A stretch of 64,000 nucleotides of DNA from Amycolatopsis pithecellobii. Lineage in GTDB: Bacteria; Actinomycetota; Actinomycetes; Mycobacteriales; Pseudonocardiaceae. Position numbers and translations under genes: made by a program. Below are positions 44,815 to 52,986 of this stretch, piece by piece. The number at the start of each line of letters is the position of its first letter. The first letter of the stretch is position 1. The stretch lies in contig NZ_WMBA01000026.1 in assembly GCF_009707865.1 (NCBI RefSeq), positions 31,765-95,764 of the forward strand, given 5' to 3'. Under the pieces are notes generated by a model that had not been told where the DNA came from, ran no database searches, and worked only from the letters and a program-made list of their open reading frames with translations.

Positions 44815-45392
44815 TGGCCGACGAACAGCCCGCCGCCGAGGCGGAAGAAGCCGAAGACCCGGTCGCCAACTTCGTCCTGGTGGTGGACCCGGCGTGGGCA
44901 CCCGCCGACGAGGAAGAGGAACCGCCGCCGTACGCGGTCGTCGGCGGCTGGTTGTTCGACGAGGAAGGCAACACCCAGCGGTTCGTGGCCAACCCGGACT
45001 ACGTCCCCTCGCGCCCCGGTTCGCCGACGGACCCGGTCGACGCGGCGATGCAGACCGTCGTGCAGAACGGCGCCGATGGTTCAGACCTGCTCGAAGTGAT
45101 GCGGGACGCGGAGTTCGGCGTCGCCATCAACGCCGACGGCAGCGCGGTGATCGCGCCCTCGCCCGACGACATCCAGTGCGTGCTCGTGACCACCGCCGAA
45201 TCGCACCGCAAGCGGGTCGAGGTGGACGGCTGGGTCGAGCTCCATGCGCTCGAACTCGCCGCGGCCCTGCCGGACAGCGGCGTGGATGTGCTGCTCAACC
45301 CCGGCGCCCCCGCGTCGATGCGACTGGACGCCCCCATTTTCAAAAACGCCATGCTCGCCGGCGTGGACCTGGATGAAGAGGCCGAGGAGTGA
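44814..45392 (+). CDS. SseB-like protein
   Basis: A 192-residue acidic protein from ATG 44814, whose A is shared with the TGA of the preceding gene. The second half has the SseB N-terminal domain pattern: VMRDAEFGVAI, DIQCVLVTTAESH, ALELAAALPDSGVDVLLNPG. In actinobacteria SseB-fold proteins occur near type VII secretion genes as accessory or chaperone proteins; in Salmonella SseB is a secreted translocon component. The first ~60 residues are Glu/Pro-rich. It is translationally coupled to the YrhB-like gene. Confidence 0.8.
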   Translation: MADEQPAAEAEEAEDPVANFVLVVDPAWAPADEEEEPPPYAVVGGWLFDEEGNTQRFVANPDYVPSRPGSPTDPVDAAMQTVVQNGADGSDLLEVMRDAEFGVAINADGSAVIAPSPDDIQCVLVTTAESHRKRVEVDGWVELHALELAAALPDSGVDVLLNPGAPASMRLDAPIFKNAMLAGVDLDEEAEE

Positions 45393-45402
45393 TGGGGTAA
45401 CG

Positions 45403-45432
45403 CATTGGTTCGCACATCGGTTCGAACCAATG
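45403..45432. terminator. Inverted repeat after SseB-like gene
   Basis: CATTGGTTCG (45403-45412) and CGAACCAATG (45423-45432) with a 10-nt loop, directly after the stop at 45392. It may be a terminator or an operator; TTGGTTCGAACCAA symmetry is also present. Confidence 0.55.
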
Positions 45433-45512
45433 TATGACGGACTGGTTAACAGTCAAGAGCTCAAGGCCCAAGAAGAGGAATTCGGGTAACCAATCTGCCC
45501 GAATAATCATTG

Positions 45513-45544
45513 CTACCCCTGGCGGGGTGATCCGCCAGGGGTAG
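45513..45544. terminator. Strong terminator hairpin
   Basis: A 13-bp perfect stem: CTACCCCTGGCGG (45513-45525) with CCGCCAGGGGTAG (45532-45544), 6-nt loop. It ends the YrhB/SseB operon transcript or, read the other way, insulates the SARP gene. Confidence 0.85.
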
Positions 45545-45564
45545 TGAACCCATACCTACCGATC

Positions 45565-45593
45565 TTGCGGCCTACCCTCCGCCCGGGTATAGA
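45565..45593 (+). promoter_or_regulatory. Sigma-70-type promoter candidate for SARP gene
   Basis: TTGCGG (45565-45570) and TATAGA (45588-45593) with a 17-nt spacer. Transcription would start near 45600, giving a ~270-nt leader. It follows the terminator and is the best hexamer pair in the gap. Confidence 0.5.
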
Positions 45594-45755
45594 GTGGCCA
45601 CACCTTTTGGCGCCTCAGGCATGGCAAACGAGGTAGGCACTTGCGGTGAGCATTGACACAATCAGGCACGCACGTCCGGGCGGACCCTGCCCGGAAACTC
45701 CCCATCCAGAGGACGCGAAAGACGTTCACGTTCTTCTCTGAATATCGATTCGGAA

Positions 45756-45774
45756 CAGACCTTGGGAAGGTCTG
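45756..45774. promoter_or_regulatory. Inverted repeat in SARP leader
   Basis: CAGACCTT GGG AAGGTCTG, 8-bp perfect arms with a 3-bp centre. It lies within the leader, 96 nt before the start codon; it could be an operator or an RNA hairpin. Confidence 0.5.
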
Positions 45775-45869
45775 CCGGTCCTGGTAGTACCGTAACGCGG
45801 AACCGCCGCACCGGAAAAGACGTCTCCTTATTGTCCGAGAATATTGCCCTTCCTACGCCGGAGAGTTCG

Positions 45870-48800
45870 ATGACCGGAGACAATCACCCGGGGCTGTGGT
45901 TCCAGGTTCTCGGTTCCGTGCGTGGCTGGCATGGCGAAAATGAGATCGATCTGGGTTCCGCGCACCGGCGTGCTGTTCTCGCCGTACTCGCGATTTCCGC
46001 TGGTCACACCGTTTCCCGGCACGAACTGATCGACGCGCTCTGGGGCGAGCAGCCACCATCGAGCGCGGCAGGCAGCATCTACACCTATATTTCCGGGCTC
46101 CGCCGCGCGCTGGAGCCCGACCGCGCGCCCCGGTCCAGCGGGCACCTGCTGGCCTCGGTCGGCTCCGGCTACTCGCTGCAGATCGACCGGGAAAGGCTTG
46201 ACCTGCACCGGTTTCACGAGCTGCGCACCAGCGGGGCACAGCAGCGCAAGGCGGGACGGCCGCAGGACGCGCTCGCCGAACTGGACGCGGCGCTGGAGTT
46301 GTGGCACGGCGACGCGCTCGCCGGACTGCCCGGCCCGTTCGCCGCCACGCAGCGCGCCAAGCTCGGCGAACTCCGGCTCACCACCGTGGAAACCCGGGCG
46401 GAGGTCCTGCTGGATCTCGGCCGTCACAACGAAGTCATCGCGGAACTGTCCGCGCTGGCACAGGAACACCCGCTGCGCGAACGGCTCCGGGCGCTGCTGA
46501 TGCGCGCGCTGCACGAGGACGGCCGGACCGCCGAGGCGCTGGAAGTGTTCACCGAAGCGCGCGAGACCCTCATCGAGACGTCGGGCATCGAACCGGGACC
46601 GGAATTGCGACGGCTGCATGAACAGCTGCTTTCCGGCACCACGCCCGGCAGGCCCGCACCCGCGGCCACGGTCGCGCCGGCCCCGCCGACGCTGCCGGCG
46701 CGCGCGGACTGGCGGCCCGAGCGGACGGATGTCTTTGTGGGCCGCTCAGATGAGCGTCAGCTGTTGCACGACACGGTTTCCGCGGTGCTCGACGGGCGCG
46801 GCGGCGTGGTGTGGGTCGAAGGCGAAGCGGGCATTGGGAAAACCGCCCTGTTCGCCGAGGTGCTGAGCGAGGTACTGGCCAGCACCGACGTCGGCGAAAC
46901 CCGGCTCAGATGGGCCACCGCACAGGAAATCGACAGCGGCATGCCGGCCCAGCTGATCCGTGACTACTTCGGCTTCGAAACCGTGCAGGCCGGGGTCGAG
47001 CATGTGCTGGAGAACGTCGCGGGGCTGCTCGCGCAGGGCCCGTTGATCCTGGTCGCGGACCAGTTCCAATGGGCCGACGCGGCGAGTCTGAGCGTGTGGT
47101 CGCGGCTGGCGGAACTCACCGAGCGGCTCCCGCTGTTGCTGGTCAGCGCGGCCCGTCCCACGCCGGGACGCGCCGGTCTGGTCCATTTGCGGCAACGCCT
47201 GGCGCGCACGGCGGAGCTGATCACCCTCGGCCCGCTCGAGCACCCGGAGGTCGTCGAACTCGCCGAGCGGCTCGTGGGCGTCGGGCTGTCGGCGCGGATC
47301 CGCTCGCAGATCGATCTCGCCGCCGGAAACCCGCACTACCTCAGGGAAATCATCGCGGCCGCGGCGGAGCAATCGCAGCACGGCGACCGCATGGGCGCCG
47401 CTCCCGGCGCGCTCCCGGCGCGCCTGGTCGCGCGTATCAACGACCACGTCAGCTTCCTGCCCGGCCCGGCGCTGTCGATGTTGCAGTGGGCGACGCTGCT
47501 CGGGGATAGCTTCACCTACGCCGATCTCACCGCGACCGTGGGCCGGGACCTCGCCGATCTGGCGGGCGACGTCGAAGAAGCGCTCGCCGCCGGGTTCCTC
47601 GTCGCCGACGGCGAGTCGCTGCGCTTCCGGCACAAGATCGTCCAGCTGGCGTTGCACGAGAAGACGCCGGCCCCGATGCGCGCGGCGCTGCACCGCCAGT
47701 TCGCGGAAACCCTCGCCGCCAACGGCGCCCCCGCGGTGCGGGTGGCCGAGCATCTGGCGGCGACCTCGACCGCGACCGATTCCTGGGTCAGCGGCTGGCT
47801 CGCCGACAACGTCGGCATGATCGCGGCCGAAAAACCTTATGTCGCCATTGGTCTGCTCCGCCAGGTGATCGGCTCGACCGCGCGTGGACCGCAGGGCGAC
47901 GGCATGCTCGCGGTGCTGGCCCGGCTCTTGTTCTGGCTGGGCACCGAACCCGAGTCCGAAGCCCGGTCGCTCATCGCACGAAGCGGGGATCCGGACCGCG
48001 CGGCGGAAATGCGCTGGATCCTCGCCTACGGCTACTACCGCAGCGGGCGCACCGCCGAAGCCCTGTCCGAAGTGGACACGGCGCTGGCCGACGCGCGGGT
48101 GACCGGCCGCTGGCGGGAACGCCACGAACTGCTGCGCGCCGAGCTGTCCGGGAACCCGCACGAGGAAAACCTGTCCGCGCCGATCGCGGAACTCGCTCAG
48201 CTGCCGTTGCTGGACGCCGACACGCGCGCGATGCTCGGCGGCGACCGGTCCGGTGCGCCGTACGTGGCCGCGACGTGGGAGCTGGCCCCGGACCGGGCGC
48301 TACCCGCCGAGATCCACCTCGCCAACGCGATCAGCCACTACTGGATGTGCGAGTGGGCCGGGGCGCAGGCTGAACTGGACGCGCTCACCGGTGACGACCA
48401 GGTGTACAAGTCCTACCTGCTGCGCCATGCCGGCGTGACGGTCTACGCTCTCGCCGCGCTGATCGCGATCATGCGGGACGAAGCCGAAACCGCGGCACGG
48501 CATGTCTGGACCGCGGTGTCACACGCCGATTCGGTCAGCCTGCGCTCCCCCGCCTCCGATTTCCTGTTCAGCGCCAAGTCCGAGCTCGCACTGATGAACG
48601 GCCACCCGGAAGAAGCCATCTCCGCGCTCGCCCCGCTGGTGAACGCGCCCGTACGCCCGCTGGCGGGATACCTGTGGCTGCCCCGCCTTGCCCGCCTCGC
48701 GGTCACCGTCGGCGATACCGCCTCGCTGGAGCGGATCCGGCAGGCGCTCGCCGAATGGTCGCCGGTACAGCGCGCCACGAACGCGTTCGAGGTGGTGGGC

Positions 48801-49070
48801 AGGCACTGCCGGGCGATCATCGACGACGATCCCGACGAACTCCTGCGGCTGGCCACCATCGCGGCCACCCGGATCGGGACGAACCTGATCTCCGTCCGCA
48901 CCGTCGACGACGCCGCCTGGTTGCTGGCCAGGCACGGTCGCAAGAGCGAGGCGCGCGACCAGCTGGTCCAGGCCAGCACGATTTACCGCAGACTCGGAGC
49001 ACGATATGACCTCCGCCGGATGTTCGACGCGATGAGGGCGCTCGGCTATCCGGCAACGGCTCCGGTGTAG
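45870..49070 (+). CDS. SARP-BTAD-ATPase transcriptional regulator
   Basis: A 1066-residue regulator. Residues ~1-95 are a SARP winged-helix domain (VLAISAGHTVSRHELIDALWG), ~100-250 the BTAD (LWHGDALAGLPGPFA, HPLRERLRALLM), followed by a STAND ATPase with Walker A GEAGIGKTAL and Walker B ILVADQFQWAD, and a helical C-terminus. No LuxR HTH at the end, unlike its downstream paralog. ATG 45870 with GGAGAG upstream is preferred over the frame from 45762. SARPs of this size activate secondary-metabolite or secretion genes. Tandem with 49106, 35 nt apart. Confidence 0.93.
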   Translation: MTGDNHPGLWFQVLGSVRGWHGENEIDLGSAHRRAVLAVLAISAGHTVSRHELIDALWGEQPPSSAAGSIYTYISGLRRALEPDRAPRSSGHLLASVGSGYSLQIDRERLDLHRFHELRTSGAQQRKAGRPQDALAELDAALELWHGDALAGLPGPFAATQRAKLGELRLTTVETRAEVLLDLGRHNEVIAELSALAQEHPLRERLRALLMRALHEDGRTAEALEVFTEARETLIETSGIEPGPELRRLHEQLLSGTTPGRPAPAATVAPAPPTLPARADWRPERTDVFVGRSDERQLLHDTVSAVLDGRGGVVWVEGEAGIGKTALFAEVLSEVLASTDVGETRLRWATAQEIDSGMPAQLIRDYFGFETVQAGVEHVLENVAGLLAQGPLILVADQFQWADAASLSVWSRLAELTERLPLLLVSAARPTPGRAGLVHLRQRLARTAELITLGPLEHPEVVELAERLVGVGLSARIRSQIDLAAGNPHYLREIIAAAAEQSQHGDRMGAAPGALPARLVARINDHVSFLPGPALSMLQWATLLGDSFTYADLTATVGRDLADLAGDVEEALAAGFLVADGESLRFRHKIVQLALHEKTPAPMRAALHRQFAETLAANGAPAVRVAEHLAATSTATDSWVSGWLADNVGMIAAEKPYVAIGLLRQVIGSTARGPQGDGMLAVLARLLFWLGTEPESEARSLIARSGDPDRAAEMRWILAYGYYRSGRTAEALSEVDTALADARVTGRWRERHELLRAELSGNPHEENLSAPIAELAQLPLLDADTRAMLGGDRSGAPYVAATWELAPDRALPAEIHLANAISHYWMCEWAGAQAELDALTGDDQVYKSYLLRHAGVTVYALAALIAIMRDEAETAARHVWTAVSHADSVSLRSPASDFLFSAKSELALMNGHPEEAISALAPLVNAPVRPLAGYLWLPRLARLAVTVGDTASLERIRQALAEWSPVQRATNAFEVVGRHCRAIIDDDPDELLRLATIAATRIGTNLISVRTVDDAAWLLARHGRKSEARDQLVQASTIYRRLGARYDLRRMFDAMRALGYPATAPV

Positions 49071-49105
49071 ACGCAGACAGGAAGTGAAAGGTTGAGCGGG
49101 GGCAC

Positions 49106-52100
49106 ATGGCAGACATGGACGACGACACGCTCCGGATCGAGCTGCTCGGGCCGATCCGGGCCTGGCGCGGGCCGACCGAGCTCAAGCTGGGGCCGGCGCG
49201 CCAGCGCGCGGTACTCGCCGTGCTCGCGGTCCGGGCCGGACTCACCGTCAGCCGCGCGGACCTGATTTCGGCGGTGTGGGGCCATTCCGCTCCGGCGAGC
49301 GTGGACGGCAGCATCCACACCTACGTCTCCGGGCTGCGGCGGGCTCTGGAACCCGACCGCGAACGGTGGGCCGCCAGCACCGTGCTGGTCAGCAGCCCGG
49401 CCGGGTACACGCTGCGGATCAAACCCGAGGATGTTGACGCGGTCGCGTTCGAGCGGCTGGTCGCGCAGGCACGCCAGCAGCAGCCGGCCACGCTCGGCGC
49501 GCTCGACGAGGCGCTCGGGCTGTGGGGCGGCGACCCGTTGTCGGGGGTGCCCGGCCCGTTCGCCGAACGGGAACACGCCCGGCTCACCGAACTCCGGTTG
49601 ACCGCGCTGGAATTGCGTGCCGAAGCGGTGCTCGCGCTCGGCGAGCACCATGAGATCGCCGCCGAGCTCACCGCGCTCGCCCAGGAATTCCCGCTGCGCG
49701 AACGGATCCGCGAGCTGCTGATGCTCGCCATGTACCGCAGCGGGCAGCCGACCGAGGCACTGGAAGTCTTCCGTGACACGCGCACGACGCTCGTCGACGA
49801 GCTCGGCATCGAACCCGGTGCGGCGCTGCAACGGCTGCACGCGCAGATCCTCGCGCAGGATCCCAGCCTCGACGCGCCGGCTTCGGAAAGCGCTTTCGGA
49901 GGCTCGGCCGGACCGAAGAAAGGCGTGCCCGACCGGCTTTTCGTGCTGCCCACGTCGGTTTCGCGCCGGCTCGCCTCGGGCGTGCGGTCCGCGTTCATCG
50001 GCCGCGCCGCCGAACTGGAGACCCTGCGTGGTCTGGTCGACGACGTGTGCGACGGGCGTGGCGGCACTGCCTGGGTCGAAGGGGATTTCGGCATCGGCAA
50101 ATCGGAACTGCTCACCAACGCGCTGTTCGACGTGCGCGGTCGCGGCTGCCAGATCGGCTGGGCGCTCGCGGACGAGTTGTCCACCCGCATCCCGCTGCAG
50201 GTGATGTCCGCCTGCCTCGGTGTGGAGAAAACGCCGGACCTCTACGAGTACCGGCCGACGTCGAACGTCTGGGGTGAGCAGGATCCGGCGCTGGCGGCGG
50301 TCGGCCGGATGCTGGCGCTGGTGGACGAACTGTGCGCGCAGGCCCCGTTGATCCTGGTGATCGACGACATCCAGTGGGCCGACGAAGCGAGCGTGCTGCT
50401 GTGGCACCGGCTGGTCGCCGCGACCCGGCAGTTGCCGCTGCTGCTCATCGCCGCCGCGCGGCCGGTGCCGCGCAGCGCCCAGCTGGTCCGGCTGCGCCAG
50501 GCGATCGACGACCGCAGCGGAGCGGTGCTGAGCCTGCGCCCGCTCAGCAGCGCGCAAGCGCTCGAACTGCACGAGTCCCTGATCGGCGCGCAGGCAGGCC
50601 CGGATCTGCGGAACCTGGTGGACCGGACCACCGGAAACCCGCTCTACGTCACGGAACTCACCGAGGCACTGCTGCGGGAGAACGCCGTTGTCACCACGGT
50701 CGGCGTCGCCGATCTCGCCGACGCGGGCTACACCGCACCACGGTCCCTTGTGGACACCATCCGCCGGCATCTCGATGTGCTGCCCGCCGGGGTCCACGAA
50801 GTGCTGCGGTGGGCCGCGTTGCTGGGCACCCAGTTCACCGTCACCGATATCGCCGCGGTGGCCGGAAAACGGCCGTCGGAACTGCTCACGGTTTTCGAGC
50901 AGGCGGTGGCCGCCAACGTGATCGTCGACTCCGACACCCACCTCGCCTTCCGGCATCCGTTGCTGCGGCAGGCTTACTACGACGGCATTCCCGCCGGTGC
51001 GCGGGCCGGTCTGCACCGGCAGGCCGCGGAAGCGCTGGCCGGGGTCGGGGCGCCGGTGAGCCGGGTCGCCGAACAGATCGCGGCGATCCACGTCACCGAC
51101 CCGTGGGTGCTGCAATGGCTGGTCGACAACCACGAAGCGGTGTCGAACCGGGCGCCGCTGATCGCGGCGGACCTGCTCAAGCACGCCCTGGAAACCTGCC
51201 CCGACACCGATCCGCGGCGGGAAGTACTGGCGGCCGCGCTGGTCAAGGTGGTGTTCCGGCTCGACCAGGAACCGGTGAAGGAAGCGGAAACCGCGCTCGC
51301 GATTTCCACGGATCCCTGCCGCAAGGCCGAAATGCGGCAACTGCTGGCAGCCATCCGCTACCGCCGGGGGGAAGCCGAGCAGGCGGTCGACGTGCTGGCC
51401 GGCGCGGTCGACGACCCGGCGGTGCCCGAACTGTGGCGGCGGCGGCACAAGCACCTGCTCGCCAACTTCCGGCGCGGTGGTCTGGACGACCTCGACGCCG
51501 CCGAAAGTGCCGGGCACAAGGCACTGAACATGGCGGGCGGTGACGACTACCTGACCGCGCACGCGCTACAGACCCTGTGGCTGGTGGCGTCTGTGCGCCG
51601 TGATCACGAGGCGGCGCTGGAACATATCGACAAGGCGATCGCGGTCGTCGACAACACCGACAAGCTCGCCGATCTCAAGATGGACCTGCTCGACAACCGG
51701 GTGTTCACGCTGCAGAACCTCGACCGGCTCGACGAGGCCGGGGAATCGCTGCGCACCGCGCGGCGGATCGCCAGCGAGCACTCGTTCGTCAACACGCTCC
51801 AGGTGCCGGCGGCCGTGCACAATTACTGGACGGGCAACTGGAACGAGGCGCTCGTCGAGCTGGACTCGGTGACCGAGGACGGGCCCGCCATCACGTTCTT
51901 CGGCCTGCGGGAACCGCCGGCGACGGCGTTGCTGCTACACGGGGTCTCGGCGCTGATCGCCGGGCAGCGCGGGGACACCGTCCGTGCGGCGGCCGATCTC
52001 GACGCCGTCAACGAGTACGCGCCGGTCACCAGCTCGGAACGGGAGAATGTCGACTTCCTGCTGTTCGCGCAGTCGCTGGCGCTGACCCAGCGCGGGGACG

Positions 52101-52774
52101 CGGAAAGCGCGCTGCGGGTGCTGGAACCGATGCTCAACCCCGAGTTCTCCCCCATGATGCTGCGGCACCAGTGGTTACCGTGGATCGTGCGGACCGCGCT
52201 GGACGCCGGGGACCGGGACAGGGCGTTGCGCGCGGTGCGGATTTGTGAGGCGGAGGCGGAAAAGGAACGCGTCGTCGCGCGCGCGAGCGTGGCGGCCAAG
52301 TGGTGCCGGGGAATGGTCGAACGCGACGCGGCGCAGGTCCTGGCCGCCGCCGCACACTACCGGCAGGTCGGCCGGATCGTCGAACTCGCCAACGCGCAAG
52401 AAGATGCGGCCGCGCTACTCGCCGCGCAGGGCGACCTCGCCGCCGCGCAGACGTCGTTCGACGAAGCGACCGACGTGTATGCCGATTTGTCGGCACGGTG
52501 GAACCTCGAACGCGCGCAGGCCCGGCTGTCCCGCTTCGGCATCCGGCGCCGGGCGATGGCGGCGCCGCCACGATCACAGCAAGGGTGGGATTCGCTGTCA
52601 CCCGTGGAGGTCGACATCGCCCGGCTGGTGGCCACCGGCTATCCGAACCCGGCGATCGCCGCACAGTTGGGATTGCCGCGGCGGACAGTGCAGGCCCATG
52701 TCGCGCGGTTGCTGGCGAAGCTTGATACCGCGTCGCGGGACCTTTTGGGGCGGGGGATCGGCGATGTTCGGTGA
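49106..52774 (+). CDS. SARP-BTAD-ATPase-LuxR transcriptional regulator
   Basis: A 1222-residue regulator with two DNA-binding domains. N-terminal SARP (VLAVRAGLTVSRADLISAVWG) and BTAD (LWGGDPLSGVPGPFA), a STAND ATPase (Walker A GDFGIGKSEL, Walker B LILVIDDIQWAD), TPR-like repeats, and a C-terminal LuxR HTH (SPVEVDIARLVATGYPNPAI, RRTVQAHVARLLAKL). It is a paralog of the 45870 protein across the SARP, BTAD and ATPase parts. It is the last gene before the structured 52810-52890 element, which may end its transcript. Confidence 0.93.
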   Translation: MADMDDDTLRIELLGPIRAWRGPTELKLGPARQRAVLAVLAVRAGLTVSRADLISAVWGHSAPASVDGSIHTYVSGLRRALEPDRERWAASTVLVSSPAGYTLRIKPEDVDAVAFERLVAQARQQQPATLGALDEALGLWGGDPLSGVPGPFAEREHARLTELRLTALELRAEAVLALGEHHEIAAELTALAQEFPLRERIRELLMLAMYRSGQPTEALEVFRDTRTTLVDELGIEPGAALQRLHAQILAQDPSLDAPASESAFGGSAGPKKGVPDRLFVLPTSVSRRLASGVRSAFIGRAAELETLRGLVDDVCDGRGGTAWVEGDFGIGKSELLTNALFDVRGRGCQIGWALADELSTRIPLQVMSACLGVEKTPDLYEYRPTSNVWGEQDPALAAVGRMLALVDELCAQAPLILVIDDIQWADEASVLLWHRLVAATRQLPLLLIAAARPVPRSAQLVRLRQAIDDRSGAVLSLRPLSSAQALELHESLIGAQAGPDLRNLVDRTTGNPLYVTELTEALLRENAVVTTVGVADLADAGYTAPRSLVDTIRRHLDVLPAGVHEVLRWAALLGTQFTVTDIAAVAGKRPSELLTVFEQAVAANVIVDSDTHLAFRHPLLRQAYYDGIPAGARAGLHRQAAEALAGVGAPVSRVAEQIAAIHVTDPWVLQWLVDNHEAVSNRAPLIAADLLKHALETCPDTDPRREVLAAALVKVVFRLDQEPVKEAETALAISTDPCRKAEMRQLLAAIRYRRGEAEQAVDVLAGAVDDPAVPELWRRRHKHLLANFRRGGLDDLDAAESAGHKALNMAGGDDYLTAHALQTLWLVASVRRDHEAALEHIDKAIAVVDNTDKLADLKMDLLDNRVFTLQNLDRLDEAGESLRTARRIASEHSFVNTLQVPAAVHNYWTGNWNEALVELDSVTEDGPAITFFGLREPPATALLLHGVSALIAGQRGDTVRAAADLDAVNEYAPVTSSERENVDFLLFAQSLALTQRGDAESALRVLEPMLNPEFSPMMLRHQWLPWIVRTALDAGDRDRALRAVRICEAEAEKERVVARASVAAKWCRGMVERDAAQVLAAAAHYRQVGRIVELANAQEDAAALLAAQGDLAAAQTSFDEATDVYADLSARWNLERAQARLSRFGIRRRAMAAPPRSQQGWDSLSPVEVDIARLVATGYPNPAIAAQLGLPRRTVQAHVARLLAKLDTASRDLLGRGIGDVR

Positions 52775-52809
52775 GGGGACCCACCCGCCCCACTTCGCTG
52801 ATCGTTTAA

Positions 52810-52890
52810 CGGTCGGCTCACCCCGTCAAGGGCGCCTTCGGCGTCGCTTCGCGATGGACTTCGTCCACCCTTGACCCGGCATGCCGACCG
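52810..52890. other. Nested multibranch inverted-repeat element with three CUUCG loops
   Basis: Outer stem CGGTCGGC (52810-52817) with GCCGACCG (52883-52890); inner stem TCAAGGG (52826-52832) with CCCTTGA (52868-52874). Between them three successive hairpins, CGC-CTTCG-GCG, TCG-CTTCG-CGA and TGGA-CTTCG-TCCA, share the same loop with no unpaired bases separating them. It lies between converging genes. It could be a bidirectional terminator, a structured RNA or a mobile palindromic repeat. Confidence 0.85.
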
Positions 52891-52986
52891 CTAAGGAGGC
52901 TTCGTGTTGGTTCGGGGGTGGGAGTGGGCGGTGGGTCCCTCGGCCGGCTTTTCGTTGCACGGCGGCGGCTTGTTCGTGGTGTGTGG

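Larger units (their letters stand above)
45433..45869. other. Structured gene-free leader region before SARP gene
   Basis: No convincing gene. It holds a strong terminator (45513-45544), a promoter-like pair (45565-45593) and a further palindrome (45756-45774), leaving a long untranslated leader of about 270 nt for the gene starting at 45870. Confidence 0.6.

Noticed and set aside
45646..45741. 31-codon frame in the SARP leader
   Set aside because: GTG start and weak ribosome site, no signal or motif; not distinguishable from chance.
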